A stretch of 64,000 bases of DNA from Clostridiales bacterium (GCA_012840355.1 DULN01000010.1:124001-188000), one strand, 5' to 3'; shown: positions 34,058 through 42,983, numbered from the stretch's first letter. Notes: a model not told the origin generated them from the sequence alone. Translations and numbers: made by a program.

Positions 34058-34944
34058 CTGCTCCCGCTCCTTTTTTGCTTTATCATCTCTTCAATAACGG
34101 CTTTCGCGCGGTCGATCGTGTAGATATCGGTGTCGATATCGACGCCGCGCGCTTTGAGGGCAAAAATCAGCCTTGTAATCTGCGGGATGTCAAGCCCTAT
34201 CTCGGTGAGCCTGTCCGCCTGGCGGAAAATATCGGCGCAGGTGCCGGTCATGCTGACCCGCCCGCCGCACATGACAATAAGCCGGTCGCAAAAGCGAGCC
34301 ATGTCCTCCATGCTGTGGCTGACTATGACGACCGTCGACTTTTTTCGGCGCTGGTACGACCACACGCCGCCGAGGATTTCCTCGCGGCCCATAGGGTCAA
34401 GACCTGCCGCCGGCTCGTCGAGCACGAGCACCTCCGGCTCCATCGCGATGACGCCCGCGATGGCGACCCTGCGCTTCTGCCCGCCGGAAAGCTCGAAAGG
34501 CGAGGCGTCGGCGAGCTTTTCGTCAAGGCCAACGAAAGCCATCGCTTCGCTTACCCTGCGCTTTATCTCGTCTTCGGGCAGCCCCATGTTGCGGGGGCCG
34601 AACGCGATGTCGCGCCAGACGGTCTCCTCGAAAAGCTGATACTCGGGGTATTGGAAGACAAGCCCCACGCGGAACCGAACCTGCCCGATTTTTTTCGGGT
34701 CGGCCCAAATGTCCCGCCCGTCGAGCAACACCGTGCCCGATTGGGGCTTGATAAGCCCGTTTAAGAGCTGTACGAGCGTAGATTTGCCGGATCCGGTATG
34801 CCCGATTATTCCGGTAACCGTCCCGCGCTCGATGCCCACGCTGACGTCGGTCAGCGCTTCGCTGCGGAACGGCGTCCCTTCGCCATACACAAAGCTGACG
34901 TTTTTCAGCTCGATAATATACTTGGAACTTGAAGTGTCACTCAT
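34051..34944 (-). CDS. ecfA2: Energy-coupling factor transporter ATPase EcfA2
   Basis: ABC ATPase of the ECF module. Walker A G-H-T-G-S-G-K-S-T, Q-loop L-V-F-Q-Y-P-E-Y-Q-L-F (the Y-P-E-Y-Q form is typical of EcfA2), signature L-S-G-G-Q-K-R-R-V-A-I-A-G and Walker B V-L-V-L-D-E-P are all present. The ATG 34942-34944 shares one base with the ecfA1 stop (TGATG), suggesting translational coupling; the GTG one codon upstream is less likely. 297 residues. Confidence 0.95.
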   Translation of the reverse strand: MSDTSSSKYIIELKNVSFVYGEGTPFRSEALTDVSVGIERGTVTGIIGHTGSGKSTLVQLLNGLIKPQSGTVLLDGRDIWADPKKIGQVRFRVGLVFQYPEYQLFEETVWRDIAFGPRNMGLPEDEIKRRVSEAMAFVGLDEKLADASPFELSGGQKRRVAIAGVIAMEPEVLVLDEPAAGLDPMGREEILGGVWSYQRRKKSTVVIVSHSMEDMARFCDRLIVMCGGRVSMTGTCADIFRQADRLTEIGLDIPQITRLIFALKARGVDIDTDIYTIDRAKAVIEEMIKQKRSGSRC

Positions 34945-35831
34945 CACAAGAGAGCGCGGAGAATTTCCGCTCCTTCCTCCTCGGATAATACGCCTCGGGG
35001 CAGGGGGCTGCCGTCGGGCATTTTTATTCCGTCAACTGAAAGTTCGTAAAGAAGTTCGGTAACCTGCGGCACGTCGAGTCCCACGCTTTGAAGCTCCCCA
35101 ACATGCGAGAAGACTTCGCGTGGCGTGCCGTCAAGGAAGATTTCGCCGTCGTTGATGACGATGACGCGGTCGGCGAGAACCGCTTCGTCCATGTTGTGCG
35201 TGATGTGCAAAACCGTAATCCCGCGGTCGCGGTTAAGGGATACTATGGTATTCATAACCTCCTTGCGGCCCGAGGGGTCGAGCATGGAGGTGGATTCGTC
35301 GAACACAATGCATTCGGGCAGCATTGCGATGATGCCCGCTATCGCGACGCGCTGTTTCTGCCCGCCTGAGAGCTGGTGCGGCGAATGGCGCGCGTATGCC
35401 GACATGCCGACGATGGCGAGCGCCTCGTTTACCCGCCGGCGTATCTCTTCGGGCGGTATGCCCAAATTTTCGGGGCCGAAGGCGACGTCCTCTTCGACGA
35501 CGGTAGCCACAAGCTGGTTGTCGGGGTTCTGGAAGACCATGCCTATTTTGCGCCGGATTTCGAAAATGTCGTCCTCAGTTATCGCCGGGTCGGTTATGTC
35601 GCGCCCGTCGATGTAGATTTTGCCCGAGGTCGGCGTCAAAATTAGGTTGAGCAGCTTTGCCAGCGTCGATTTGCCCGAGCCGTTGTGGCCGAGTATCGCG
35701 ACGAAGTCGCCGCGCCCTATCTCGAAGCTGACGTTTTTTATTACCGGCAGCTCGCGCCTCAGCCCTCCGTCTTCGGCGATGCTGTACGAAAAGCAAAGGT
35801 TTTCGGCTTTAATAAACGGTGTGCCTGACAT
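34944..35831 (-). CDS. ecfA1: Energy-coupling factor transporter ATPase EcfA1
   Basis: First ABC ATPase of the ECF module. Walker [11 protein letters not shown]-loop V-F-Q-N-P-D-N-Q (typical of EcfA1), signature [13 protein letters not shown], and a Walker B where the glutamate follows as C-I-V-F-D-E-S-T. 295 residues. It opens the ecfA1-ecfA2-ecfT-truA block, 72 bases after the methyltransferase gene located upstream on the same strand... in transcription order the methyltransferase (ending 35904) precedes it. No strong promoter or SD was seen in that gap. Confidence 0.95.
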   Translation of the reverse strand: MSGTPFIKAENLCFSYSIAEDGGLRRELPVIKNVSFEIGRGDFVAILGHNGSGKSTLAKLLNLILTPTSGKIYIDGRDITDPAITEDDIFEIRRKIGMVFQNPDNQLVATVVEEDVAFGPENLGIPPEEIRRRVNEALAIVGMSAYARHSPHQLSGGQKQRVAIAGIIAMLPECIVFDESTSMLDPSGRKEVMNTIVSLNRDRGITVLHITHNMDEAVLADRVIVINDGEIFLDGTPREVFSHVGELQSVGLDVPQVTELLYELSVDGIKMPDGSPLPRGVLSEEEGAEILRALL

Positions 35832-35903
35832 TATTTTATTTCCGTGCGTGATTTATTTTAGAGTTAGCTCGTTTACGCAAGAAATATGCTGCGGGGGTCG
35901 TGC

Positions 35904-36770
35904 CTATTTATCGGCGACCCAAAGCGCCGCGCCGCCGCAGGGCAGGACCGCTCCGGACGCCGTGACCGGCAGGCCAAGCTCGTCCGCGCTGACGCTGCCG
36001 CCGAACCGGCGCGTAAGCTCAAGTTCGAGCATATAGGCTATCGACAAGGGCGAAAGCCCCGCGGTGTACGAACTGACAAGGAAAAAGAGCGGCTGGTCGG
36101 AGAGGAGCTTTGCCGTTTTCGCGATAAGCTCGTCCACGTTTTCTTCGAGCTTCCAAAGCTCGCCCGATGGGCCGCGCCCGTACGACGGCGGGTCCATTAT
36201 CACCGCGTCGTAGGCGTGCCCGCGGCGAGCCTCTCGCTCGACGAATTTCTTGCAGTCGTCGACTATATAACGTATTTTCGCCGAGCCTAGCCCTGAAAGC
36301 TCGGCGTTTTCTTTTGCTCGCTGCACCATGTTTTTCGCGGCGTCGACGTGGCAGACCTCGGCGCCTGCCGCCGCCGCCGCGACGGTCGCGCCGCCGGTGT
36401 ACGCGAAAAGGTTAAGCACGCGTATCGGGCGGCCGGCGGACTTTATCAGCGGCATTATCCTATCCCAGTTTGCCGCCTGTTCGGGGAAAAGGCCGGTGTG
36501 CTTGAAACCCATCGGCTTTACAGTAAAAGTCAGCTTGCCATAACAGATGCGCCACTCCGGTGGGAGGTTGTTTATCGTCCAGCTTCCGCCGCCGGTCTTG
36601 CTGCGCGTGTAGACGGCGTCGGGCGACTCCCAAAGCGGGTGGTTGCGCCTGTTTTTCCAAATAACCTGGGGGTCGGGCCTGATTAAGATATATTTGCCCC
36701 AGCGTTCGAGCCGCTCGCCGTCCGAGCAGTCGAGAAGCTCATAGTCGCGCCATCCGGTTGCCGCTATCAT
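35904..36770 (-). CDS. Class I SAM-dependent methyltransferase (rRNA methyltransferase-like)
   Basis: 288-residue Rossmann-fold methyltransferase related to the COG1092/RlmI-RlmK-like group. SAM motif I is L-N-L-F-A-Y-T-G-G-A-T-V-A; motif IV is D-P-P-S-Y-G-R-G, a form found in RNA/base N- or C-methyltransferases. No PUA or THUMP RNA-binding domain is present, so it is a short version. The ATG overlaps the glmM stop by four bases (ATGA, 36767-36770). Substrate unknown; 23S rRNA is the most likely class. Confidence 0.8.
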   Translation of the reverse strand: MIAATGWRDYELLDCSDGERLERWGKYILIRPDPQVIWKNRRNHPLWESPDAVYTRSKTGGGSWTINNLPPEWRICYGKLTFTVKPMGFKHTGLFPEQAANWDRIMPLIKSAGRPIRVLNLFAYTGGATVAAAAAGAEVCHVDAAKNMVQRAKENAELSGLGSAKIRYIVDDCKKFVEREARRGHAYDAVIMDPPSYGRGPSGELWKLEENVDELIAKTAKLLSDQPLFFLVSSYTAGLSPLSIAYMLELELTRRFGGSVSADELGLPVTASGAVLPCGGAALWVADK

Positions 36771-38170
36771 GCGGTATCGCCAGCCTCCGTTTCCGAGACG
36801 GCGCGAAGTATCGCGTACTTCAGCTCTTCGGCATATGTCGAAAGCTCACCCTCGTTTTCGCCCTCGAGCATTATGCGGATAACCGCCTCTGTGCCGGAGG
36901 GGCGCAGCACCAGCCTGCCCGACTCGCCGAGCGCATCGGTGACTTTTTTGGCGCACTCGGCAACGGGCGCGGCGGAGATTAGCCGCTTTTTCTCGTCCGG
37001 TGCCATCGACGCGGGCACCGGCACGTTGACGCTCACCTGTGGCAGCGGCTGCATCACCGAAAACAGCTCGGACGCGCTCATCTCGGGGTATTTTGCGAGA
37101 AGCGATAAAACTTTTGCGGCGGTGAGCTGCCCGTCACCGGTGGTCGCGTAGCCCGACAAAATTATGTGCCCCGACTGCTCGCCGCCGAGGGCGTACCCTC
37201 CTCGCAGCATCTCCTCAAGCACATACCTGTCGCCGACGTCGGTGACGGCGACCGAAAAGCCGTATCTTTTAGCCGCGAGGTGGAAGCCGAGGTTGGTTAG
37301 CTTCGTCACGACCACGGTGTTGCCCGAGAGCTTACCCTCTTTTTTCATCTCCACGGCGAGCCGCGCGATAATCATGTCGCCGTTTATCAGCCTGCCGCGC
37401 TCGTCTGCGAGCAGGCACCTGTCGGCGTCGCCGTCGAAGGCAATTCCGAGGTCGTAGCCGCCCTTTGCGACAAGCTCGCAAAGGCTATCCATCTGCGTCG
37501 AGCCGCAGTTTAAATTTATGTTTATCCCGTCGGGGTCGTAAGCTATAAAATCGGCGTGCCAGCCGTACATATTCTCTGGCGAGAAAATCTTTTTCGCTGT
37601 CGCGCTCGCCGAGCCGTTTGAAAGGTCGAGCAGCACGCGCTTTTTTGTGCCAAAAGGCGGATTTGCTTCGGCGAGCACGCACACGATGTGTGCGATATAA
37701 TCTTTTATGTTGGCCCTGATGTCGTGCACCCGCCCAATCTCGCGCGACGGCGGAGAGAGGGGGATGTCGCCCAAAATCATCTGCTCAAGCTCTTCCTCGG
37801 TTTCGTCGGAGAGCTTGTATCCGCCCGGGCCGAAGACTTTCAGCCCGTTGTACTCGCTCGGGTTATGAGACGCCGAAATCATGACTCCTGCGTCGGCCCC
37901 GAGATTTGCGGTGAGATACGCCACCGCAGGCGTCGGCACGATGCCCGCCAAAAGCACGTCTGTGCCGCCGGCGCAAAGCCCGGCGGTCAGCGCCGCCTCG
38001 AACATGTCGCCCGAAAGGCGGGTGTCTTTGCCGATTATAACTTGAGGTTTATCGCCTTTTTCGGCACGCAGCTTCTGGGCAAGCGAAAGGCCGAGCCTAT
38101 ATGCAAGGTCGGCAGTCAGCTCTTCGCCCGCAACGCCGCGGATGCCGTCGGTACCGAACAATTTTCCCAT
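36767..38170 (-). CDS. glmM: Phosphoglucosamine mutase
   Basis: Converts glucosamine-6-phosphate to glucosamine-1-phosphate for peptidoglycan precursor synthesis. Visible motifs: N-terminal G-T-D-G-I-R-G-V-A, the active-site serine loop M-I-S-A-S-H-N-P, the metal loop F-D-G-D-A-D-R, the sugar-binding loop G-G-E-Q-S-G-H and the phosphate-binding R-P-S-G-T-E. 467 residues is slightly longer than the usual 450. It lies 41 bases after ruvB. Confidence 0.95.
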   Translation of the reverse strand: MGKLFGTDGIRGVAGEELTADLAYRLGLSLAQKLRAEKGDKPQVIIGKDTRLSGDMFEAALTAGLCAGGTDVLLAGIVPTPAVAYLTANLGADAGVMISASHNPSEYNGLKVFGPGGYKLSDETEEELEQMILGDIPLSPPSREIGRVHDIRANIKDYIAHIVCVLAEANPPFGTKKRVLLDLSNGSASATAKKIFSPENMYGWHADFIAYDPDGININLNCGSTQMDSLCELVAKGGYDLGIAFDGDADRCLLADERGRLINGDMIIARLAVEMKKEGKLSGNTVVVTKLTNLGFHLAAKRYGFSVAVTDVGDRYVLEEMLRGGYALGGEQSGHIILSGYATTGDGQLTAAKVLSLLAKYPEMSASELFSVMQPLPQVSVNVPVPASMAPDEKKRLISAAPVAECAKKVTDALGESGRLVLRPSGTEAVIRIMLEGENEGELSTYAEELKYAILRAVSETEAGDTA

Positions 38171-38211
38171 TAGGTCACCGCTTACCTTTTTGATGTGATT
38201 TGGGCGGCGGC

Positions 38212-39291
38212 CTAAAAGAACTTAAGCTGGCCGTCGTCCGTTTGTTCATCGTGAGACTGTGGGCTGTAGCTAATGCCAAGATGCTCGTACGCGAGCCTTG
38301 TAGCCATGCGCCCGCGCGAGGTGCGGGCTAAAAAACCGATTTGGAGCAGGTAAGGTTCGTATACGTCCTCGATTGTCACAGCCTCTTCGCCGACGGTAGC
38401 CGCGAGCGTATCAAGCCCGACCGGCCCGCCGCCGTATGTTTTTATTATTACCTCGAGCATGCGCCGGTCAAGCGCGTCAAGCCCGAGTTTGTCGATTTCA
38501 AGTTTCCCAAGCGCGTAGTCGGCAATCTCGCGGTCTATTTTGCCGCTGCCGACTATCTCGGCAAAGTCGCGCACACGCTTTAGAAGCCTGTTTGCCACGC
38601 GCGGCGTGCCCCGCGAGCGCGAGGCTATCTCTCGCGCGCCGTAGTCGTCGATGTCGATGCCGAGAATGCCCGCGCTGCGCTTTACGATTTTTGTCAGCTC
38701 ATCCGGCGTGTAAAGCTCGAGCCTGAGCGTGACGCCGAACCTGTCGCGCAGCGGCTGCGAGAGCTGGCCTGCGCGTGTGGTAGCCCCGATGAGCGTGAAC
38801 TTGGCAAGCGAGAGCGAGATGCTGGTCGCCGAAGGCCCTTTCCCCGTTATAATGTCGACGACGAAGTCCTCCATCGCGGGGTAGAGGATTTCCTCAACTG
38901 GCCGCTGCAGGCGGTGAACTTCGTCTATGAACATTATATCGTTTTGCCCCAGATTTGTGAGCAACGACACAAGGTCGCCGGGCTTTTCGATTGCCGGGCC
39001 GGACGTTATGCGGATAGCGCTGCCCATTTCGTTCGCGATTATCGTCGCGAGCGTGGTCTTGCCAAGCCCCGGCGGGCCGTAGAGCAGCACATGGTCGAGC
39101 ACCTCGCCGCGCCGTTTCGCCGCCTCTATATAGATTTTGAGGTTCTCTTTGACTTTTTGTTGGCCTATGTACTCGTCGAGCGTGCGCGGGCGCAGCGACT
39201 GCTCGACGGCGGCGTCTTCCTCGGAATACGCGGAGGATACCACCCGCAAGTTGCGTTCTTCCTCCGGCACCTGAAACTCCCGTTTTATCAT
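38212..39291 (-). CDS. ruvB: Holliday junction branch migration helicase RuvB
   Basis: AAA+ motor of the RuvABC complex. Walker [10 protein letters not shown], Walker B M-F-I-D-E-V-H, sensor G-A-T-T-R-A-G and the C-terminal winged-helix domain with R-T-x-R-G-R are clear. 359 residues, a little longer at both ends than typical. It is 52 bases after ruvA in the order ruvC-ruvA-ruvB. Confidence 0.97.
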   Translation of the reverse strand: MIKREFQVPEEERNLRVVSSAYSEEDAAVEQSLRPRTLDEYIGQQKVKENLKIYIEAAKRRGEVLDHVLLYGPPGLGKTTLATIIANEMGSAIRITSGPAIEKPGDLVSLLTNLGQNDIMFIDEVHRLQRPVEEILYPAMEDFVVDIITGKGPSATSISLSLAKFTLIGATTRAGQLSQPLRDRFGVTLRLELYTPDELTKIVKRSAGILGIDIDDYGAREIASRSRGTPRVANRLLKRVRDFAEIVGSGKIDREIADYALGKLEIDKLGLDALDRRMLEVIIKTYGGGPVGLDTLAATVGEEAVTIEDVYEPYLLQIGFLARTSRGRMATRLAYEHLGISYSPQSHDEQTDDGQLKFF

Positions 39292-39343
39292 TACACAAAC
39301 CTTTTTCGCTATCGCTTGTTTTTATCTTCCTGCAAAAGGCGCA

Positions 39344-39946
39344 TCAGTTTTTCATCAGCCTGCGCAGCGCCTCGCGGATGACCGCCTCAAGCCCCGCCTG
39401 CGGGTCGAGTCCGCCGGTCGCCCACGCCGCCTCCGCGCGCGTGTATCCGAGCACGAGCAGGGCGTTTTGCGCCTCGGCGATGACTCCCGAAGCGGGCGCT
39501 GACGCGGCGGCGGGCGCGGGCTGCTCTTGGGCACCCGCCTCTTTTGAAAGCTTATCTTTAAGCTCAAGTATAATCCGCGCGGCGGTCTTGGACCCGACGC
39601 CCGGCGCTTTGGCGAGCGCCCTCGAGTCGCCCGATGTGACCGCGAGCGCGAACTGCTCGGGCGTCATGGTCGAGAGTATCGACATCGCCGCTTTCGGGCC
39701 GACGCCGGAGACCGAAATCAGCATCCGGAACGCCGACGCCTCTTCGACCGAGTAAAACCCGTAAAGCTCGAGCGCGTCTTCGCGCACGGAGAGGTAGGTG
39801 TAAAGCTTAACCTTGCTCCCTTGTTTATCCCTTAGCTTCCCGAGCGCGGTGGAGCTGACGTTGAGCTTATACCCGACGCCGCCGGCGTCGATTACCGCCG
39901 TCCCCGGCTCGGTATGCACAAGTTCGCCGGATATGTAGTAGTACAT
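39344..39946 (-). CDS. ruvA: Holliday junction branch migration protein RuvA
   Basis: Binds four-way junctions and loads RuvB. N-terminal OB domain (Y-Y-Y-I-S-G-E-L-V-H...), two helix-hairpin-helix motifs (V-S-G-V-G-P-K-A-A and A-P-G-V-G-S-K-T-A), an acidic/Ala-rich flexible linker and the C-terminal domain III (A-L-L-V-L-G-Y-T-R-A-E-A). 200 residues, normal. Confidence 0.96.
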   Translation of the reverse strand: MYYYISGELVHTEPGTAVIDAGGVGYKLNVSSTALGKLRDKQGSKVKLYTYLSVREDALELYGFYSVEEASAFRMLISVSGVGPKAAMSILSTMTPEQFALAVTSGDSRALAKAPGVGSKTAARIILELKDKLSKEAGAQEQPAPAAASAPASGVIAEAQNALLVLGYTRAEAAWATGGLDPQAGLEAVIREALRRLMKN

Positions 39947-39993
39947 CTTTTGTCCCCGTCAAAATCTTTTGCGGACATACCGCAATCTGCCGG

Positions 39994-40503
39994 TCAATTT
40001 ATGAATGCGGAAAGCCGCGAGGAGGTCGTGCGCGCGTGGCACACCGCAATAGCCAGCGCGTCTGCCGTGTCGTCGAGCTTCGGCGCCGCCCTGAGGTTCA
40101 ATATAGTTTTAACCATAGCGATAACCTGCGACTTTTCGGCGCGCCCGTATCCGACCACGGCTTGTTTGACCTGCAGCGGAGTGTACTCGAAAAGCTCGAT
40201 GCCGCGCTTTTTTGCGCAGAGCATTATGACCCCGCGCGCTTCGGCGACAGCCAGGGCGGTCTTTTGGTTGGTGTTGAAAAACAGCTCTTCAACCGCCATT
40301 GCCTGCGGCCGGTACATCGATACGAGCTCGCTTATCTCGTCATAAATAATCGCGAGCCGCTCGCTTACAGGCGCGCCCGCGGGCGTGGTTATTGCGCCGT
40401 AGTCGAGCGTGACAAAGGCGCGGGTTTTTTGCGAGTAATCCACAACGCCGTATCCCACGATAGCGAGCCCCGGGTCGACGCCAATAATCACCATCTTTTG
40501 CAA
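39994..40503 (-). CDS. ruvC: Crossover junction endodeoxyribonuclease RuvC
   Basis: Resolvase that cuts Holliday junctions. Catalytic acids are recognisable: Asp in G-V-D-P-G-L-A near the N-terminus, Glu in M-A-V-E-E-L-F-F, and the D-D-T-A-D-A pair in the C-terminal helix. 169 residues. It is the first gene of the ruvC-ruvA-ruvB-glmM cluster and has a consensus promoter at 40537-40565, divergent from the DUF951 gene. Confidence 0.96.
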   Translation of the reverse strand: MQKMVIIGVDPGLAIVGYGVVDYSQKTRAFVTLDYGAITTPAGAPVSERLAIIYDEISELVSMYRPQAMAVEELFFNTNQKTALAVAEARGVIMLCAKKRGIELFEYTPLQVKQAVVGYGRAEKSQVIAMVKTILNLRAAPKLDDTADALAIAVCHARTTSSRLSAFIN

Positions 40504-40536
40504 ACACTCCGCTTATTTTCCGTTACTTATCAGATA

Positions 40537-40565
40537 AGTATAGCACATAATCGTTAATCTGTCAA
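40537..40565 (-). promoter_or_regulatory. Sigma-A promoter of the ruvC cluster
   Basis: Minus strand TTGACA (40560-40565), 17 bases, TATACT (40537-40542), with TG one base before the -10. It is the only strong promoter recognised for the roughly 15 kb of same-strand genes down to 25054. Confidence 0.85.
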
Positions 40566-40597
40566 AGTATAATTGTTAAATTTTTGCGCCGCCCGTC

Positions 40598-40626
40598 TTT
40601 ACACCGCGCGCAAAAAATGCTATAAT
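40598..40626 (+). promoter_or_regulatory. Sigma-A promoter of the DUF951 gene, leaderless
   Basis: TTTACA (40598-40603), 17 bases, extended TGC-TATAAT (-10 at 40621-40626). Six bases separate the -10 from the ATG at 40633, so the predicted +1 is the A of the start codon. Confidence 0.85.
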
Positions 40627-40632
40627 GAATAT

Positions 40633-40857
40633 ATGAATATCATCAAATTTTATCCCGGCGATACGCTACATATGAAAAAGCCGCACCCCTGCGGCTCAAA
40701 TCTCTTCAAAGTGATTCGGGTCGGAAGCGACGTGCGCGTGATATGCAGCGGTTGCGGGAGGGATATGACGCTGCCGCGCGTCAAGCTCGAAAAGGGGATA
40801 AAAAAGGTAATAAGCGCCGCGGAGGAAAACGGCTCAAACGGCGGCAAAACCAAATAG
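40633..40857 (+). CDS. DUF951 family protein
   Basis: 74-residue protein of the DUF951 family, found next to chromosome-partition or ribosomal genes in Firmicutes; function unknown. The family core K-K-P-H-P-C-G-S-N near the N-terminus and C-S-G-C-G-R-D-M-T-L-P-R supply three cysteines (C-x-n-C-x-x-C), suggesting zinc binding. The ATG at 40633 matches the family N-terminus; an in-frame TTG 20 codons upstream would place the promoter inside the gene and is rejected. No ribosome binding site is present, consistent with leaderless initiation. A terminator follows at 40876-40919. Confidence 0.88.
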   Translation: MNIIKFYPGDTLHMKKPHPCGSNLFKVIRVGSDVRVICSGCGRDMTLPRVKLEKGIKKVISAAEENGSNGGKTK

Positions 40858-40875
40858 CGCTCGAAAGATTTCGCA

Positions 40876-40919
40876 AAGCCGCCACCGGCGAAAGCGGCGG
40901 CTTGTGGGGCGCCCTTTTT
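40876..40919 (+). terminator. Terminator after the DUF951 gene
   Basis: Stem AAGCCGCC / GGCGGCTT (40876-40903) followed by a short GGGCGCCC palindrome and five T (40915-40919). Confidence 0.65.
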
Positions 40920-41018
40920 GTGTATATAAAAATATATAAATAGGTAGCAAATCGGCGTGCCGTTATGGGTATGCCGATTTTTTCCGCTTTTTGTGGCTAA
41001 AAAAAGAGGCTTTTGCGA

Positions 41019-41047
41019 TTGACAGAAGTCCCCTGGTAAAGTACAAT
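41019..41047 (+). promoter_or_regulatory. Sigma-A promoter of the second solute-binding lipoprotein
   Basis: TTGACA (41019-41024), 17 bases, TACAAT (41042-41047). The leader of about 25 bases carries GGAGG before the ATG. Confidence 0.82.
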
Positions 41048-41079
41048 TACCTATGAATGTTTTATAGGCGGAGGTACAT

Positions 41080-42573
41080 ATGCCGACGAGATTTTTATCG
41101 CTTTTGCTGGTTTTCTCAATGCTTCTCGCGATATTCGCTGGCTGCGCAGGCACCGGCGATACGGGGACGAAATCCGACGAGACGACAAAGCCCTCCTCAG
41201 ACGAGGCTGAAAGCGAGGCCCGCATCGACTATTTCGCGACGCTCCCGGACTACGATTTTGAAGGCAAGGACTGCACCTTTCTTTGCCGGACGGAGCTTGA
41301 GTACGAGATTGCCGTCGACTCCGAAAACGGCGAGGTAGTCAACGACGCGATATTCAAGCGCAACATGCGCGTGGAGGAAGCCTATAACACAAAGATAGGT
41401 TACCACGCGATACCCGGCGCGTGGAGCGACGCCGGCTCGTTCCAGTCGGCGGTTACCAAAGCGGTCAGCGCTGGCGACCCCTCATATGACCTCATAGCGA
41501 TTTACATGGCGTACGGCGCGCCGCTCGCCTCGCAGGGCAACTACTATGCGCTGAACAAAATACCCACCATCAACATTCACGCCGACTGGTGGGTCCAGAG
41601 CCTTGTCGAAAACAACACCGTGTTCGACAACCTCTACTTTATAATCGGCGACCTCTCGCTGACGATGTGGAGCTATATCTACGCGATATTCTTCAACAAG
41701 CAGCTTGCCGCCGATTATAACATCGAAAGCCCGTACCAGACCGTCAAAGACGGCAAATGGACGCTCGACAGGCTGATCGAGCTTTCGAAGCTTGTCTCAA
41801 ACGACGTCAACGGCGACGGCAAATATGACATGGAAGATCAGTACGGCTTTATTACCAACAACCACAGCATGCGCGCCATCGTGACCAGCTTTGAAATCCC
41901 GTTCACGCAGCGCACCGACGACGGCGGCTTTGAGCTTGTCTTCTATAGCGAGCATACCGTCGACGTGTTTAACAAGCTTTATGATTTTGTAAACAATAAC
42001 GACTCCTCGTTTATACTCGACCCGAATATCGACCATGCGGGCGGGCAGTGGCTCTCAAAGATATTCGTCGAGGACAGGGCGCTGTTTATGACCTATACCC
42101 TCGACATGACCGAGATGCTGCGCGACATGAAGTCCGACTTCGGCATCCTGCCGATGCCCAAATACGACGAAAACCAGAAGAACTACATGTCCCACTCCTA
42201 CGACGGCGCGAGCATATTCGCGGTCCCCGTCTCGGCGTCCGACTATGAGTTCTCCGGCGCGATGCTCGACGGGCTTTCCGCCGAAAGCAAGTATACCGTC
42301 ATCCCGGCGTTTTATGACCTCAAGCTAATGACGAAGGTGACGCGCGACAACGACTCTGCCGAGATGCTCGACATAATCCGCCAGGATATGACCTACGACT
42401 TCGCGTATGTGCACACTATGTCGCTCGACTATATCTTCTCTATGTTCGGAGACATGATAGGCACGAAGAACAACACCTTCGCCTCGACGTACGAGAGGAA
42501 GGCAAAATCGCTAGAGAAGCTGCTGGAGAACCTCCTCAAAAACTACGCGAAAACCGCGGACAGCCAGGCGTAA
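41080..42573 (+). CDS. Extracellular solute-binding lipoprotein, orphan
   Basis: 497-residue lipoprotein: hydrophobic signal with lipobox I-F-A-G-C (Cys about 21), Thr/Ser/Glu linker, then a family 1 solute-binding fold. Markers are G-E-V-V-N-D-A-I-F-K-R-N-M, which recurs almost unchanged in the lipoprotein at 60501-62003, the hinge block G-K-W-T-L-D-R-L-I-E, and an EF-hand-like calcium loop D-V-N-G-D-G-K-Y-D-M-E-D-Q. No ABC permease or ATPase gene is adjacent. It is monocistronic, with its own promoter and terminator. The ligand is unknown; an oligosaccharide is plausible. Confidence 0.75.
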   Translation: MPTRFLSLLLVFSMLLAIFAGCAGTGDTGTKSDETTKPSSDEAESEARIDYFATLPDYDFEGKDCTFLCRTELEYEIAVDSENGEVVNDAIFKRNMRVEEAYNTKIGYHAIPGAWSDAGSFQSAVTKAVSAGDPSYDLIAIYMAYGAPLASQGNYYALNKIPTINIHADWWVQSLVENNTVFDNLYFIIGDLSLTMWSYIYAIFFNKQLAADYNIESPYQTVKDGKWTLDRLIELSKLVSNDVNGDGKYDMEDQYGFITNNHSMRAIVTSFEIPFTQRTDDGGFELVFYSEHTVDVFNKLYDFVNNNDSSFILDPNIDHAGGQWLSKIFVEDRALFMTYTLDMTEMLRDMKSDFGILPMPKYDENQKNYMSHSYDGASIFAVPVSASDYEFSGAMLDGLSAESKYTVIPAFYDLKLMTKVTRDNDSAEMLDIIRQDMTYDFAYVHTMSLDYIFSMFGDMIGTKNNTFASTYERKAKSLEKLLENLLKNYAKTADSQA

Positions 42574-42601
42574 ATAAGCTGTCGGCATAAAATGGCGAAA
42601 T

Positions 42602-42640
42602 AAAAAAAGGCCGCACCGAGGCTAAACGCACCGGTGCGGC
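42602..42640. terminator. Bidirectional terminator between the lipoprotein gene and the broken surface-protein gene
   Basis: Stem GCCGCACCG / CGGTGCGGC (42610-42640). On the minus strand it is followed by seven T (42602-42608), on the plus strand by TTATTGTTT. It ends both convergent genes. Confidence 0.88.
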
Positions 42641-42652
42641 TTATTGTTTGTG

Positions 42653-42983
42653 TCATCTTCTTTTGTACAGCTTCGCCGCCGCGGCAAGCGCAAGGAGAGA
42701 AACGCCAACGGCAGGAAAAACCGCGCCGGACGTTTGCGGGGCGGGCACAGCATCCGCCGCCCTACTATCCGCCATCTCAGCGGCGATATCGGTTGACGTT
42801 GTCGCCGCCGTTGTTCCACGCGCCGACCCAGTAGTCGCCGGGGTCCTCAAAGTTATAAACAGGGTTTCCGCCCGGCTCAAATGATGTAAAATTTTCAAAG
42901 TCGGTGAAAAGAGCGCCACTTACGGGTAGGGTGAATAATGCCGCAAAGCAGGCAAGCGTTATCATTACCGTTATCCGTTTCAT
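42653..42983 (-). pseudogene. Small secreted, C-terminally anchored protein gene, frameshifted
   Basis: Two overlapping frames seem to be one gene. The first, from ATG 42981-42983 to a stop at 42777, encodes a signal peptide (M-K-R-I-T-V-M-I-T-L-A-C-F-A-A-L-F-T-L-P-V-S-G-A) and about 45 mature residues. The second, ending at 42653, encodes a Thr/Ala-rich stretch, then P-A-P-Q-T-S-G, a hydrophobic helix and K-L-Y-K-R-R, the layout of a cell-surface anchor. A single-base shift around 42790-42850 would join them. Expression signals are intact: consensus promoter, TAGGAG before the ATG, terminator 12 bases after the stop. It could be a recent frameshift, a sequencing error or a programmed shift; the mature part is very short, so an internal deletion is also possible. 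Confidence 0.6.

Noticed and set aside
40573..40632. Extended DUF951 start 20 codons upstream
   Set aside because: It would be a TTG start within the promoter region and upstream of the predicted transcription start; the family begins at the ATG 40633.
42653..42919. Independent 88-residue gene
   Set aside because: Its first part lacks a start signal and only the C-terminal half is protein-like; it fits better as the shifted end of the gene starting at 42983.
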